A DNA stretch of 5,138 bases from positions 1 to 5,138 of the forward strand of contig JAUUZX010000173.1 of NCBI GenBank assembly GCA_030592025.1, given 5' to 3'. Positions 1 to 5,138 of this stretch are shown piece after piece. The notes beneath the pieces were generated by a model that saw only the letters and a list, made by a program, of their open reading frames with translations, ran no database searches and was not told the origin of the DNA. Origin of the DNA: a bacterium. Its GTDB lineage: Bacteria; Krumholzibacteriota; Krumholzibacteria; LZORAL124-64-63. The position numbers and the translations under genes are program-made. Each line of letters opens with the position of its first letter. Position 1 is the stretch's first letter.

Positions 1-456
1 GCCCACGCCCACGATATCGCCAACCGGGCGGCGGCGGCGATCGACCAGGGCGATTTCAAGAAAGCCGAAAAACTGCTCCGGAAGGGCCTGGCGCAGGACC
101 CGACGCACACGCGGTGCCTGGCGTACATGGCGGTATGCGTGGCTGCCTTGGCCGACGACGACGGCACGGCGGAAAAGATGGCCCGCGAGGTCATCAACAG
201 GCATCCCGAGGATCCGGCCGGCTGGTTCGCCCTGGCCCAGGTCCACCTGCTGGGCGGCAACCGCAAGGTCGCCTTCGAGCATTTCGCCAAGGCCCGCAAA
301 CTGGCCAAACGCGATCGCAGGTTCCGCGCCCAGATCGACCGTCAGGATCCGCGCAACTCCCTTGCCATCCGCTCCCTGCCTCGCGATCACGTCGCCAACG
401 TGATCCTGGGCCGAGTGCGCAACCTGTTCAGGTGGCACGCCCGTAAGACCAGCTGA
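1..456 (+). CDS. TPR-repeat protein, C-terminal part (5' end outside window)
   Basis: The frame is open from base 1 to a TGA at 454-456, giving the last 151 residues; the true start lies upstream, and the internal ATG at 127 is not the start because TPR-like sequence continues before it. Three helix-turn-helix units of about 34 residues are visible at roughly 6-38, 39-72 and 73-107. They show TPR-type spacing, for example GDFKKAEKLLRKGLAQDP, AEKMAREVINRHPEDP and GWFALAQVHLLGGNRKVAFEHF. TPR units form scaffolds for protein-protein contacts; no partner can be read here. After the repeats comes a basic tail (about 104-151) with IRSLPRDHVANVILGRVR, which may be a conserved end motif of its family and could contact a ligand or membrane surface (inference). 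No catalytic motif is present. The symporter gene starts 44 nt downstream on the same strand, so co-transcription is possible. The TPR call is sure; the specific function is unknown. Confidence 0.85.
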   Translation, partial: AHAHDIANRAAAAIDQGDFKKAEKLLRKGLAQDPTHTRCLAYMAVCVAALADDDGTAEKMAREVINRHPEDPAGWFALAQVHLLGGNRKVAFEHFAKARKLAKRDRRFRAQIDRQDPRNSLAIRSLPRDHVANVILGRVRNLFRWHARKTS

Positions 457-500
457 CCGTTCTCGTCGCCGACCGCTCCGTGATGTAGTCTCCACGCACC

Positions 501-2048
501 ATGCTCGACCTCGCCATCATCGCCGCCTACTTCGTGGGCATCATGCTCGTGGGTGTCCTGTCCCGCACCGGGGCGGACGTGAGCGCCGAGGAGTTCTTCG
601 TCGCCTCGCGCCGCCTGCGCTGGCCGTCCATCGCCGTGTCGACCATCGCCACCAACATCCACGCCGGGCATTTCCTGGGCATCGCGGGCAGCGCCTACCT
701 CTACGGGCTGGCCCAGGCCAACCTGGAGATCAACGCCGTCTTCGGCCTGCTGTTGGCCGCGTTCGTCTTCGTGCCGCTGTATCTGAAGCTGCGCGTCATG
801 ACCATCACCCAGTTCTTCGAGGACCGCTTCGGGCCGCGCGTGGCCACCGCCTACTCGCTGCTCACCATGGTGCTGTACGGCTTCCTCTACCTGGGGACGG
901 CCCTCTTCTGGGGCGCCTACGCCGTGAACGCCCTCTTCCCGGAGCAGGTGGCCGTCATCCACGCCGACCCCCTGACCCGGGTGATGATCATGATGGCCTT
1001 CCTGGGCGCGTTCTCGGCGACCTACACCTGGCTCGGCGGGCTCACGGCGGTGGTGCGCACCGACGCCATCCAGTTCGTCCTGCTGGTGGGCGGGGGCGTC
1101 GTGCTGACCGTGCTGGCGGTGCGCGAGTTGGGTGGCTGGCGGGAATTGGCGGGGACCGGGCTCATGCACCTGCACCTGCCGACGGACCACCCCAATCTGC
1201 CCTGGACGGCCATCGGCGCCATGCTGCTGCTGAACCTCAATTATTGGGGCAGCAACCAGATCATCCTGCAGCGGGCGTTGGCGGCGCGGTCGGTGCGCGA
1301 CGCCCAGCTCGGCCTGCTGGTCGGCGGCGTGCTCAAGTACGTCATCGCCGCCATCACCGTGCTGCCGGCCATCGCCCTGGCGGGGATCCTCGCCGACCGG
1401 CCCCTGACCGACCCGGACACGGCCTACCCCACCCTGGTGAACCTGCTGCTGCCGGCGGGGCTGCGGGGTCTCGTGCTGTGCGGGCTCTTCGCGTCGCTGA
1501 TGAGTTCGGTCGACTCCATCTTCAACTCGGTCTCGACCCTGTGGTCGGTGGACATCTATCGGCGGCGATTGCGTCCCGACGCCACCGATCGTCAGGTGGT
1601 GGCCATGGGGCGCCGGGCCATCGTCGTCACCCTCGCCACGGGCCTGCTCTTCGGTTGCCTGCAGGCCTGGATCAAGTTCCGCGACCCGGCTTTCGCCCTG
1701 ACCCACTGGTTCAACGACATGAGCTACTACATCAAGGTGGGCTTCGTCATCCTGGTGGCGTCGGCGGTGTTCCTGTACCGGGCGCGGCCGAACCTGGTGC
1801 TGGCCATGATGGTGGCCACCGTCGGCGTGAAGCTGCTGCTCGAACGCCTGCTGCCGGAGATGGCCTACTTCAACGTCACGGCGTTGACGATCCTGGGCGG
1901 GTTCGCGGTGGTGGCGGCGGAGGCCTGGTGGCGCACACGGCGGGGCATCGACTGGCGGGACGTCGGCCACGTGGCGGACCGGACGACGGCCTGGGTCGGT
2001 GTGGCACTGGCCACGTCACTCGTCGTGCTGCAGATCGTCTTCCACTAG
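501..2048 (+). CDS. Sodium:solute symporter (SSS/SLC5 family)
   Basis: This 515-residue inner-membrane protein has about 13-14 hydrophobic segments, close to the usual SSS size. SSS proteins use the sodium gradient to import sugars, amino acids, vitamins or organic acids. Family hallmarks: STIATNIHAGHFLGIAGSAY (47-66) matches the broken first helix of the LeuT-fold core; GGLTAVVRTDAIQ (179-191) is the classic SSS signature; NQIILQRALAARSVRDAQLG (252-271) is the conserved QR loop; and FASLMSSVDSIFNS (330-343) carries the paired serines S335/S336 that, by comparison with vSGLT, form the Na2 sodium site. At the position of the vSGLT galactose-binding glutamine (AEQF) this protein has AGHF (H57), so the substrate cannot be transferred from vSGLT. 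ATG at 501 is chosen because the first membrane helix begins at once; no good Shine-Dalgarno is visible upstream. The TAG stop overlaps the stop of the convergent hydrolase gene. Family is near certain; substrate is unknown. Confidence 0.95.
   Translation: MLDLAIIAAYFVGIMLVGVLSRTGADVSAEEFFVASRRLRWPSIAVSTIATNIHAGHFLGIAGSAYLYGLAQANLEINAVFGLLLAAFVFVPLYLKLRVMTITQFFEDRFGPRVATAYSLLTMVLYGFLYLGTALFWGAYAVNALFPEQVAVIHADPLTRVMIMMAFLGAFSATYTWLGGLTAVVRTDAIQFVLLVGGGVVLTVLAVRELGGWRELAGTGLMHLHLPTDHPNLPWTAIGAMLLLNLNYWGSNQIILQRALAARSVRDAQLGLLVGGVLKYVIAAITVLPAIALAGILADRPLTDPDTAYPTLVNLLLPAGLRGLVLCGLFASLMSSVDSIFNSVSTLWSVDIYRRRLRPDATDRQVVAMGRRAIVVTLATGLLFGCLQAWIKFRDPAFALTHWFNDMSYYIKVGFVILVASAVFLYRARPNLVLAMMVATVGVKLLLERLLPEMAYFNVTALTILGGFAVVAAEAWWRTRRGIDWRDVGHVADRTTAWVGVALATSLVVLQIVFH
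2045..2048. other. Shared CTAG: overlapping stop codons of convergent genes
   Basis: The palindrome CTAG supplies TAG at 2046-2048 for the symporter on the plus strand and TAG (read from 2047 to 2045) for the hydrolase on the minus strand. The two coding regions therefore overlap by four bases, leaving no intergenic space for a terminator. Any transcription terminator must lie inside the opposite gene, and I see no hairpin followed by a T-run at the junction. Confidence 0.95.
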
Positions 2049-3478
2049 TAGCCCAGTGCCCGGAGCCTCTCCTTGGCCGCGTCGTCCAACTCGGCGGGTC
2101 GCGCGTCGTCCTCCCCCGCCAGCAACGGCGATTCCGGGTCGCACAGGGTCCACAGGCGTTCGCGCAGACGGTCGGTCACGTCCTTATGGCGGCGGGCGAT
2201 GTCGTGGATCTCGCCGGGGTCGTCCTCCAGGTGGTAGAGACGGTAATCGGCCCGCGAGCCCTTCTTGAAGACCATGAGTTTCCACGGCCATTCGATGAGG
2301 GACTTGGTGAAGTCGCCCACCGCGGCGCCCCGTTCGGCGATCAGGAGGGAGGAGCCGTCGTCCCGGCCGTCCATCAGGCCCAGGAGGGAACGGCCGTCGA
2401 TGTTCTCGGCCGGCGGCAGGCCGCAGGCCTCGAGCACCGTGGGCAGCACGTCCAGGGTCGACACCGCTTCCTCGACGAGGCGACCGGCCAGCCGTCCCCG
2501 CGGCAACTTGATGATGAGGGGGACGTGGATCGTCTCCTCGAAGGGCTGCTTGTGGGTGAAGTACAGGTCGTGGTCGACGAGGTGCTCGCCGTGGTCCGAC
2601 ACGAGGATGATGAGGGTGTCGTCGTATTCGCCGCGCTCCTTCAGGTGGGCGATGACCGTGCCCACGTGGTCGTCCACGTAGGAGACGCCGGCGGCGTACT
2701 GCTTCACCGGGAAGTCCATGTCGGTCACACCCGAGAGCCACTGGTACATGGCCGAGTTCTGGGCGGCGGGCCGGGCGTGGTTGCGGTCCGAGTGGAGCAG
2801 GTCGAGGATGGGCTTGCCCGAGGCCTTCTCGTCGCCGGAGTAGTACATGCGGTTGAAGGGCGCCGGCGGGGCGTAGGGCGCGTGGACGTCGAAGTAGTGG
2901 AGCATGGCGAAGAACGGTTTGCCCGGCGCGCGCTTGCGGCTGCGACGGCCCCGACCGGTCTCTTCGTCGGCGATCCAGTTCAGGGCCTGGTGGGTGACGG
3001 CCGAGGCCTGCTCCACCCCGCTGCTGGGGTTGCGGTCGATGAAGCGGAAGTGCCGGAACCCCTGGTGCATCTGGAACTGGCCGCCCAGGTAGTTGATGGT
3101 GACCCAGGCGGCGGTCGCGTACCGGGCCGAGCGCAGGTGCTCGGCCATGGTGTGGATTCTCCGGGGCAGTTTCTGGTAGTCGCCGCCGATGGCGCCGTGC
3201 CGGTAGGGCCGCAGGCCGGTGAAGATCGAGGCGAACGAGGGCAAGGTCCAGGGCGCGGTGGAGTGGCACTGGCTGAAGAGCACGCCGTCGGCCGCGAGGG
3301 CGTCCATGTGGGGCGTTGCGATGTCCGTCTTGCCCAGGCAGTGCAGATGATCGGCCCGCAACGTGTCGATGGCGATCATCAGCACGTTGGGGTGGAAGGC
3401 CTGCTCGGGTGCCGCCGACGCCGTGGGCAGGACGGTGAGCAGGATGGCGAGGACAAGGACAATGCGTGCGGACGTCAT
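2045..3478 (-). CDS. Secreted sulfatase-family hydrolase with Thr at the nucleophile position
   Basis: This 477-residue protein has a signal peptide (basic start, hydrophobic 6-17, likely cut near TASA/A at 22-23), placing it in the periplasm or outside. It belongs to the sulfatase (PF00884) branch of the alkaline-phosphatase superfamily, which hydrolyses sulfate or phosphate esters. Landmarks: NVLMIAIDTLRADHL (31-45; metal ligand D38), APWTLPSFASIFTG (75-88; nucleophile region), LHYFDVHAPYAPP (193-205), ILVSDHGEHL (291-300; metal ligands D295/H296), THKQPFEETIHVPLIIKLP (308-326; H309/K310) and LYHLEDDPGEIHDIA (414-428), the usual C-terminal subdomain. The sulfatase core C/S-x-P-S-R reads T-L-P-S-F, so there is no formylglycine precursor and the usual arginine is missing. 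A phosphoesterase or phosphotransferase role is thus as likely as sulfatase. A basic insert (RGRRSRKR, 176-183) precedes the HYFDVH motif. The start is supported by the signal peptide and GGGAAGG nine bases upstream. It is divergent from the porin and convergent with the symporter. Confidence 0.93.
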   Translation of the reverse strand: MTSARIVLVLAILLTVLPTASAAPEQAFHPNVLMIAIDTLRADHLHCLGKTDIATPHMDALAADGVLFSQCHSTAPWTLPSFASIFTGLRPYRHGAIGGDYQKLPRRIHTMAEHLRSARYATAAWVTINYLGGQFQMHQGFRHFRFIDRNPSSGVEQASAVTHQALNWIADEETGRGRRSRKRAPGKPFFAMLHYFDVHAPYAPPAPFNRMYYSGDEKASGKPILDLLHSDRNHARPAAQNSAMYQWLSGVTDMDFPVKQYAAGVSYVDDHVGTVIAHLKERGEYDDTLIILVSDHGEHLVDHDLYFTHKQPFEETIHVPLIIKLPRGRLAGRLVEEAVSTLDVLPTVLEACGLPPAENIDGRSLLGLMDGRDDGSSLLIAERGAAVGDFTKSLIEWPWKLMVFKKGSRADYRLYHLEDDPGEIHDIARRHKDVTDRLRERLWTLCDPESPLLAGEDDARPAELDDAAKERLRALGY

Positions 3479-3529
3479 GATGGGCGGCCTTCCCGGGTGT
3501 CGGGTTTTTGCTGCAATCCGAGATCGTCA

Positions 3530-3558
3530 ATTCTAGCAGAGCCGCGACACCGTAACAA
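3530..3558 (-). promoter_or_regulatory. Putative sigma-70-type promoter of the hydrolase gene
   Basis: Read on the minus strand, TTGTTA (3558-3553, 4 of 6 matches to TTGACA) is followed after exactly 17 bases by TAGAAT (3535-3530, 5 of 6 matches to TATAAT). Transcription would begin near 3523 and leave a leader of about 45 nt before the ATG at 3478, with GGGAAGG (3494-3488) as ribosome binding site. The spacing and location are good, but the assignment is by consensus only and assumes a housekeeping factor of E. coli-like specificity. Confidence 0.5.
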
Positions 3559-3581
3559 TGTGCCCCGCCCAAAAGAAGCCT

Positions 3582-3614
3582 GTTAAATATCCCACCTTTT
3601 CCTTGGGATTTAAC
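3582..3614. repeat. Inverted repeat GTTAAAT...ATTTAAC (11-bp stem with bulge)
   Basis: GTTAAAT (3582-3588) is perfectly complementary to ATTTAAC (3608-3614). Pairing continues with CCCA (3591-3594) against TGGG (3604-3607), leaving a two-base AT bulge and a nine-base loop (CCTTTTCCT). It lies in the AT-rich core between the divergent hydrolase and porin genes, about 130 bases from each start. It could be an operator for a dimeric regulator or an mRNA hairpin; no T-run follows it, so it does not look like an intrinsic terminator. Confidence 0.55.
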
Positions 3615-3644
3615 CAATCAGGGACTTACTTGCTGGTGGTTGGT
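3613..3644. repeat. Weak inverted repeat ACCAATCA...TGGTTGGT
   Basis: ACCAATCA (3613-3620) can pair with TGGTTGGT (3637-3644) over eight positions with one T-G wobble and a 16-base loop. It shares two bases with the end of the preceding inverted repeat, so the two stems would compete or stack. The long loop and wobble make it much weaker evidence than the flanking repeats; chance is a real possibility. Confidence 0.25.
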
Positions 3645-3645
3645 G

Positions 3646-3663
3646 TTTTTGTAACGACAAAAA
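3646..3663. repeat. Inverted repeat TTTTTGT-AACG-ACAAAAA
   Basis: A perfect 7-bp inverted repeat with a four-base centre lies 78 bases before the porin ATG. The compact geometry (TGT-N4-ACA core flanked by A/T tracts) is typical of an operator for a homodimeric helix-turn-helix regulator, and its position suits control of the porin promoter. It could instead form a small hairpin in a porin leader transcript. No regulator family can be named from the site alone. Confidence 0.5.
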
Positions 3664-3725
3664 TATTTCAGATTGCCAAACCTCCGGGTTTTAGGGAAGC
3701 GCCGCGACCTCGTCAAACCGCCACC

Positions 3726-3735
3726 GGAAAGAGGG
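3726..3735 (+). promoter_or_regulatory. Ribosome binding site of the porin gene (decides start)
   Basis: The purine run GGAAAGAGGG ends six bases before the ATG at 3742. This supports starting translation there rather than at the upstream in-frame TTG at 3673, which would add 23 residues in front of an otherwise normal signal peptide. Confidence 0.75.
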
Positions 3736-3741
3736 TTCCCC

Positions 3742-4890
3742 ATGCGATTCGGCATCCCTGCAGTGATCGCCCTACTCACGGTCGCGGCCACAACTCCTTC
3801 CTTCGCCCAGGATGCTCCTCGTGCCGGGGGTATCTACGACAAGCCCTATTTGAACGGCGCGGGTGGCGGCGTGGCTGTCGGCGGTTACATCGACATGGAG
3901 TTCGAAGTTCCGGAGAACGGCACCAGCACCTTCGACCAGCACCGCTTCATCCCGTTCATCACGGGGTACGTGAGCGACCGGGTGACCGTCTCGGCCGAGA
4001 TCGAGTTCGAGCACGGAGGGCAGGTCGAGGGCGGCGGCGGTGGTGACGGTGAGATCAAGCTCGAGTATGCGGTCATGGATTTTCGTCTGTCCGAGGCGGT
4101 CAGTTTCCGTGGCGGAGTCATGCTGGCGCCCCTGGGCCGGTACAATGTTCTGCACGACAGCCCGCTGAACGACCTCACCGCGCGCCCGGTGGTTGCCCGG
4201 CAGCTCATCCCCACGACCCTCAGCGAATCGGGCATGGGCTTCTTCGGCGACCTGCCTGCCGGCGAGGAGGGTGAACTCGACTACGAGATCTACCTGGTGA
4301 ACGGTTTCGACGAGGGCATCATCTCGGGCGAGGCGGGGTCCGAAGTCCTGCGCATCCGCGGCGGGCGCGGTTCCCAGAAGCAAGACAACAACGATGACAA
4401 GGCTGTCGTCGGTCGGTTGGGCTACAGCCCGCGGCTGGGCGTCGACGTGGGCATGTCGATCCACACGGGGGCCTACGACGATACCGGCGACCACCGTCTG
4501 ACCATCACGGCGCTGGACGGCAAGGTCACCTTCGGCGCCGTCGAGGTGCAGGGCGAGTTGGCCCTGGCTGTCGCCGACATCGATCACGAAACCTACCCCG
4601 ACCTGGCCGAAAATCAGCGCGGTGGTTACGGCCAGGTGAACTGGCACGTGCTGCACGACAGGTTCCTCGACGGCTCGGTGGTGACCCTCGTGGCCCGGGG
4701 CGACTGGATGGACTACGACACCGATCACGACGGCGACAGCGAGGATGGCCTCACCGTTGGCGTGAACTTTCGCCCCACGGAGGAAACGGCCTTCAAGCTC
4801 GACTACAACTGGCGCCGCGTGACGTCTGTCGAGGATGAACGGGGGGCCGCCGAAGGCCGTCTCTTCTTTTCCTTCGCGACGTATTTCTAA
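3742..4890 (+). CDS. Outer-membrane porin-like beta-barrel protein
   Basis: The 382-residue product begins with a signal peptide (MRFG, hydrophobic 5-15, probable cut after SFA at 20-22) and ends in SFATYF, the terminal aromatic pattern used for insertion of outer-membrane barrels. Between them are alternating amphipathic strands (e.g. GGYIDMEFEV, VTVSAEIEFEH, IKLEYAVMDFRL, LTVGVNFRP, FKLDYNWRRV) split by polar, glycine- or aspartate-rich turns. The segment LGRYNVLHDSPLNDLTARP (131-149), then IPTTLSESGMGFFGDL (156-171), resembles the region of porin-like proteins distantly related to phosphate-selective porins (OprO/OprP group); this is from memory, and the substrate is not established. Oddities are a five-glycine stretch (97-101) and a DTDHDGD loop (326-332) that looks like a calcium-binding turn. 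The start is set by the signal peptide and a good ribosome binding site. The next gene follows after 11 nt, indicating an operon. Barrel call strong; precise family moderate. Confidence 0.85.
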   Translation: MRFGIPAVIALLTVAATTPSFAQDAPRAGGIYDKPYLNGAGGGVAVGGYIDMEFEVPENGTSTFDQHRFIPFITGYVSDRVTVSAEIEFEHGGQVEGGGGGDGEIKLEYAVMDFRLSEAVSFRGGVMLAPLGRYNVLHDSPLNDLTARPVVARQLIPTTLSESGMGFFGDLPAGEEGELDYEIYLVNGFDEGIISGEAGSEVLRIRGGRGSQKQDNNDDKAVVGRLGYSPRLGVDVGMSIHTGAYDDTGDHRLTITALDGKVTFGAVEVQGELALAVADIDHETYPDLAENQRGGYGQVNWHVLHDRFLDGSVVTLVARGDWMDYDTDHDGDSEDGLTVGVNFRPTEETAFKLDYNWRRVTSVEDERGAAEGRLFFSFATYF

Positions 4891-4895
4891 GGGAG
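4891..4895 (+). promoter_or_regulatory. Ribosome binding site for the TTG-started downstream gene
   Basis: GGGAG directly follows the porin stop codon and lies six bases before the TTG at 4902, the normal spacing. The next candidate, ATG at 4914, would be 18 bases away, too far for this site. The TTG start also gives a basic n-region (MVRR) to the signal peptide. Confidence 0.6.
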
Positions 4896-4901
4896 AGCGT
4901 C

Positions 4902-5138
4902 TTGGTTCGCCGGATGATCGTCTTGTTCGTGGTGGGGATGGCGGCGCTGGTCGCCGCCTCCCCGACCGCTGCCCAGGAGGAGAGCCCCGACGGTCCCGAG
5001 GCTGTGCGGGTGTACTTCACCGAGGAGGAGGCGATCGCCAAGGCCTTTGCCAAGGCGGACTCGGTATGGAGCGACTCCTGGACACCCACCCCCGGGGAAC
5101 GCGCCGCTGTCGAGGCCCGTCTCGGGATGCGGCTGGCC
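4902..5138 (+). CDS. Exported protein, probable FMN-binding-domain type, N-terminal part (3' end outside window)
   Basis: The frame is open from TTG at 4902 to the window edge (79 residues). An export signal is clear: MVRR, a hydrophobic core (5-19) and a probable cut after PTAA (21-24). After a short acidic linker comes VYFTEEEAIAKAFAKADSV (37-55), then TPTPGERAAVEARLGMRL (61-78). This layout (a 'ylt.eeAl..aF..a' helix, a short strand, then a helix ending in 'lG..l') resembles the N-terminal lead-in of exported FMN-binding-domain proteins (PF04205, related to RnfG/NqrC), in which FMN is bound to a threonine in a later motif. That flavin motif would lie beyond the window, so the call is a recognition by pattern, not proof. 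It sits 11 nt after the porin gene and is surely co-transcribed with it. A periplasmic redox role is inferred. Gene existence is well supported; family is moderate. Confidence 0.65.
   Translation, partial: MVRRMIVLFVVGMAALVAASPTAAQEESPDGPEAVRVYFTEEEAIAKAFAKADSVWSDSWTPTPGERAAVEARLGMRLA

Larger units (their letters stand above)
3479..3741. other. Divergent intergenic region, AT-rich core
   Basis: This 263-bp gap separates the divergent starts of the hydrolase and the porin. Its centre (3581-3680) has 37 G/C bases in 100, against a strongly GC-rich surround, as expected of a promoter and operator zone. It contains the hydrolase promoter candidate and the inverted repeats listed separately. I found no convincing -35/-10 pair for the porin: TTGGTG (3640-3645) with AATATT (3662-3667) at 16-bp spacing is the best but weak, and it would overlap the TTTTTGT repeat. 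No small gene is supported. Confidence 0.7.

Noticed and set aside
387..1970. 527-codon open frame on the minus strand opposite the symporter
   Set aside because: The product is rich in His, Gln, Gly, Asp and Arg without domain structure and is the antisense shadow of a clear SSS gene.
3492..3509. CCCG-GGTGT-CGGG followed by TTTTT, a possible small terminator on the plus strand
   Set aside because: The stem is only four base pairs, and it lies in the 5' leader of the minus-strand hydrolase with no plus-strand gene upstream for it to terminate.
1244..3586. 780-codon open frame on the plus strand running through the convergent junction and antisense to the hydrolase
   Set aside because: Its translation is low-complexity (Gly/Arg/Val/His-rich), with no domain pattern, and it overlaps two well-supported genes in other frames. 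Long stop-free shadow frames are expected in GC-rich DNA.
2184..3617. 477-codon minus-strand frame overlapping the hydrolase
   Set aside because: It is the hydrolase gene read in another frame: Pro/Arg/Ala-rich, no motifs, while the 2045-3478 frame has a signal peptide and all superfamily motifs.
3673..3741. N-terminal extension of the porin from TTG at 3673
   Set aside because: It would put 23 charged residues before a normal signal peptide, has no supporting ribosome binding site, and the ATG at 3742 has a good one.
4029..4060. GGC/GGT run in the porin gene, considered as a microsatellite or phase-variable repeat
   Set aside because: It is only five glycine codons, is imperfect, and keeps frame; it reads as a glycine-rich loop rather than a slippage tract.
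4793..5089. 98-codon minus-strand frame across the porin/FMN-binding-like junction
   Set aside because: It is antisense to two same-strand genes with signal peptides and ribosome binding sites, and its Ser/Arg/Thr-rich product shows no recognisable feature.

Overview
The window comes from a GC-rich, Gram-negative (diderm) bacterium. The diderm reading rests on a signal-peptide-bearing outer-membrane barrel protein that ends in an aromatic residue (..ATYF), and on two further predicted exported proteins. I cannot name a genus. The style (a 'sulfatase' ending in LRALGY, a porin with the HDSPLND/ARP motif, a secreted FMN-binding-like protein, GC-rich codons) fits Deltaproteobacteria-type or FCB-related lineages often seen in metagenomes, but that is an impression.

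Layout: (1) 1-456 (+) is the 3' end of a tetratricopeptide-repeat (TPR) protein. (2) 501-2048 (+) is a complete sodium:solute symporter (SSS/SLC5 family), 44 nt downstream and probably co-transcribed or independently started. (3) 2045-3478 (-) is a complete secreted sulfatase/alkaline-phosphatase-superfamily hydrolase, convergent with the symporter. The two stop codons share the palindrome CTAG. (4) 3479-3741 is a divergent intergenic region, AT-rich in the middle (37 of 100 bases are G/C in 3581-3680). It holds a plausible promoter for the hydrolase and several inverted repeats. (5) 3742-4890 (+) is a complete outer-membrane porin-like protein. (6) 4902-5138 (+) is the 5' end of an exported protein resembling the N-terminal part of FMN-binding-domain proteins. 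It lies 11 nt after the porin, starts at TTG, and runs off the window.

How the parts may work together: the porin and FMN-binding-like gene form a tight two-gene (or longer) unit that suggests an envelope redox or solute-uptake function. The hydrolase is divergent from it and could share regulation through the intergenic inverted repeats. The hydrolase lacks the cysteine or serine that sulfatases convert to formylglycine and has threonine there (T78), so it may act on phosphate esters or diesters rather than sulfate esters. A link between the hydrolase and the convergent symporter (release of a solute, then uptake) is possible but is not shown by the sequence.

No RNA gene, CRISPR array, insertion sequence or clearly novel multi-gene system was seen. 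The most notable points are the substituted sulfatase active site, the structured divergent intergenic region, and the porin/flavoprotein gene pair.
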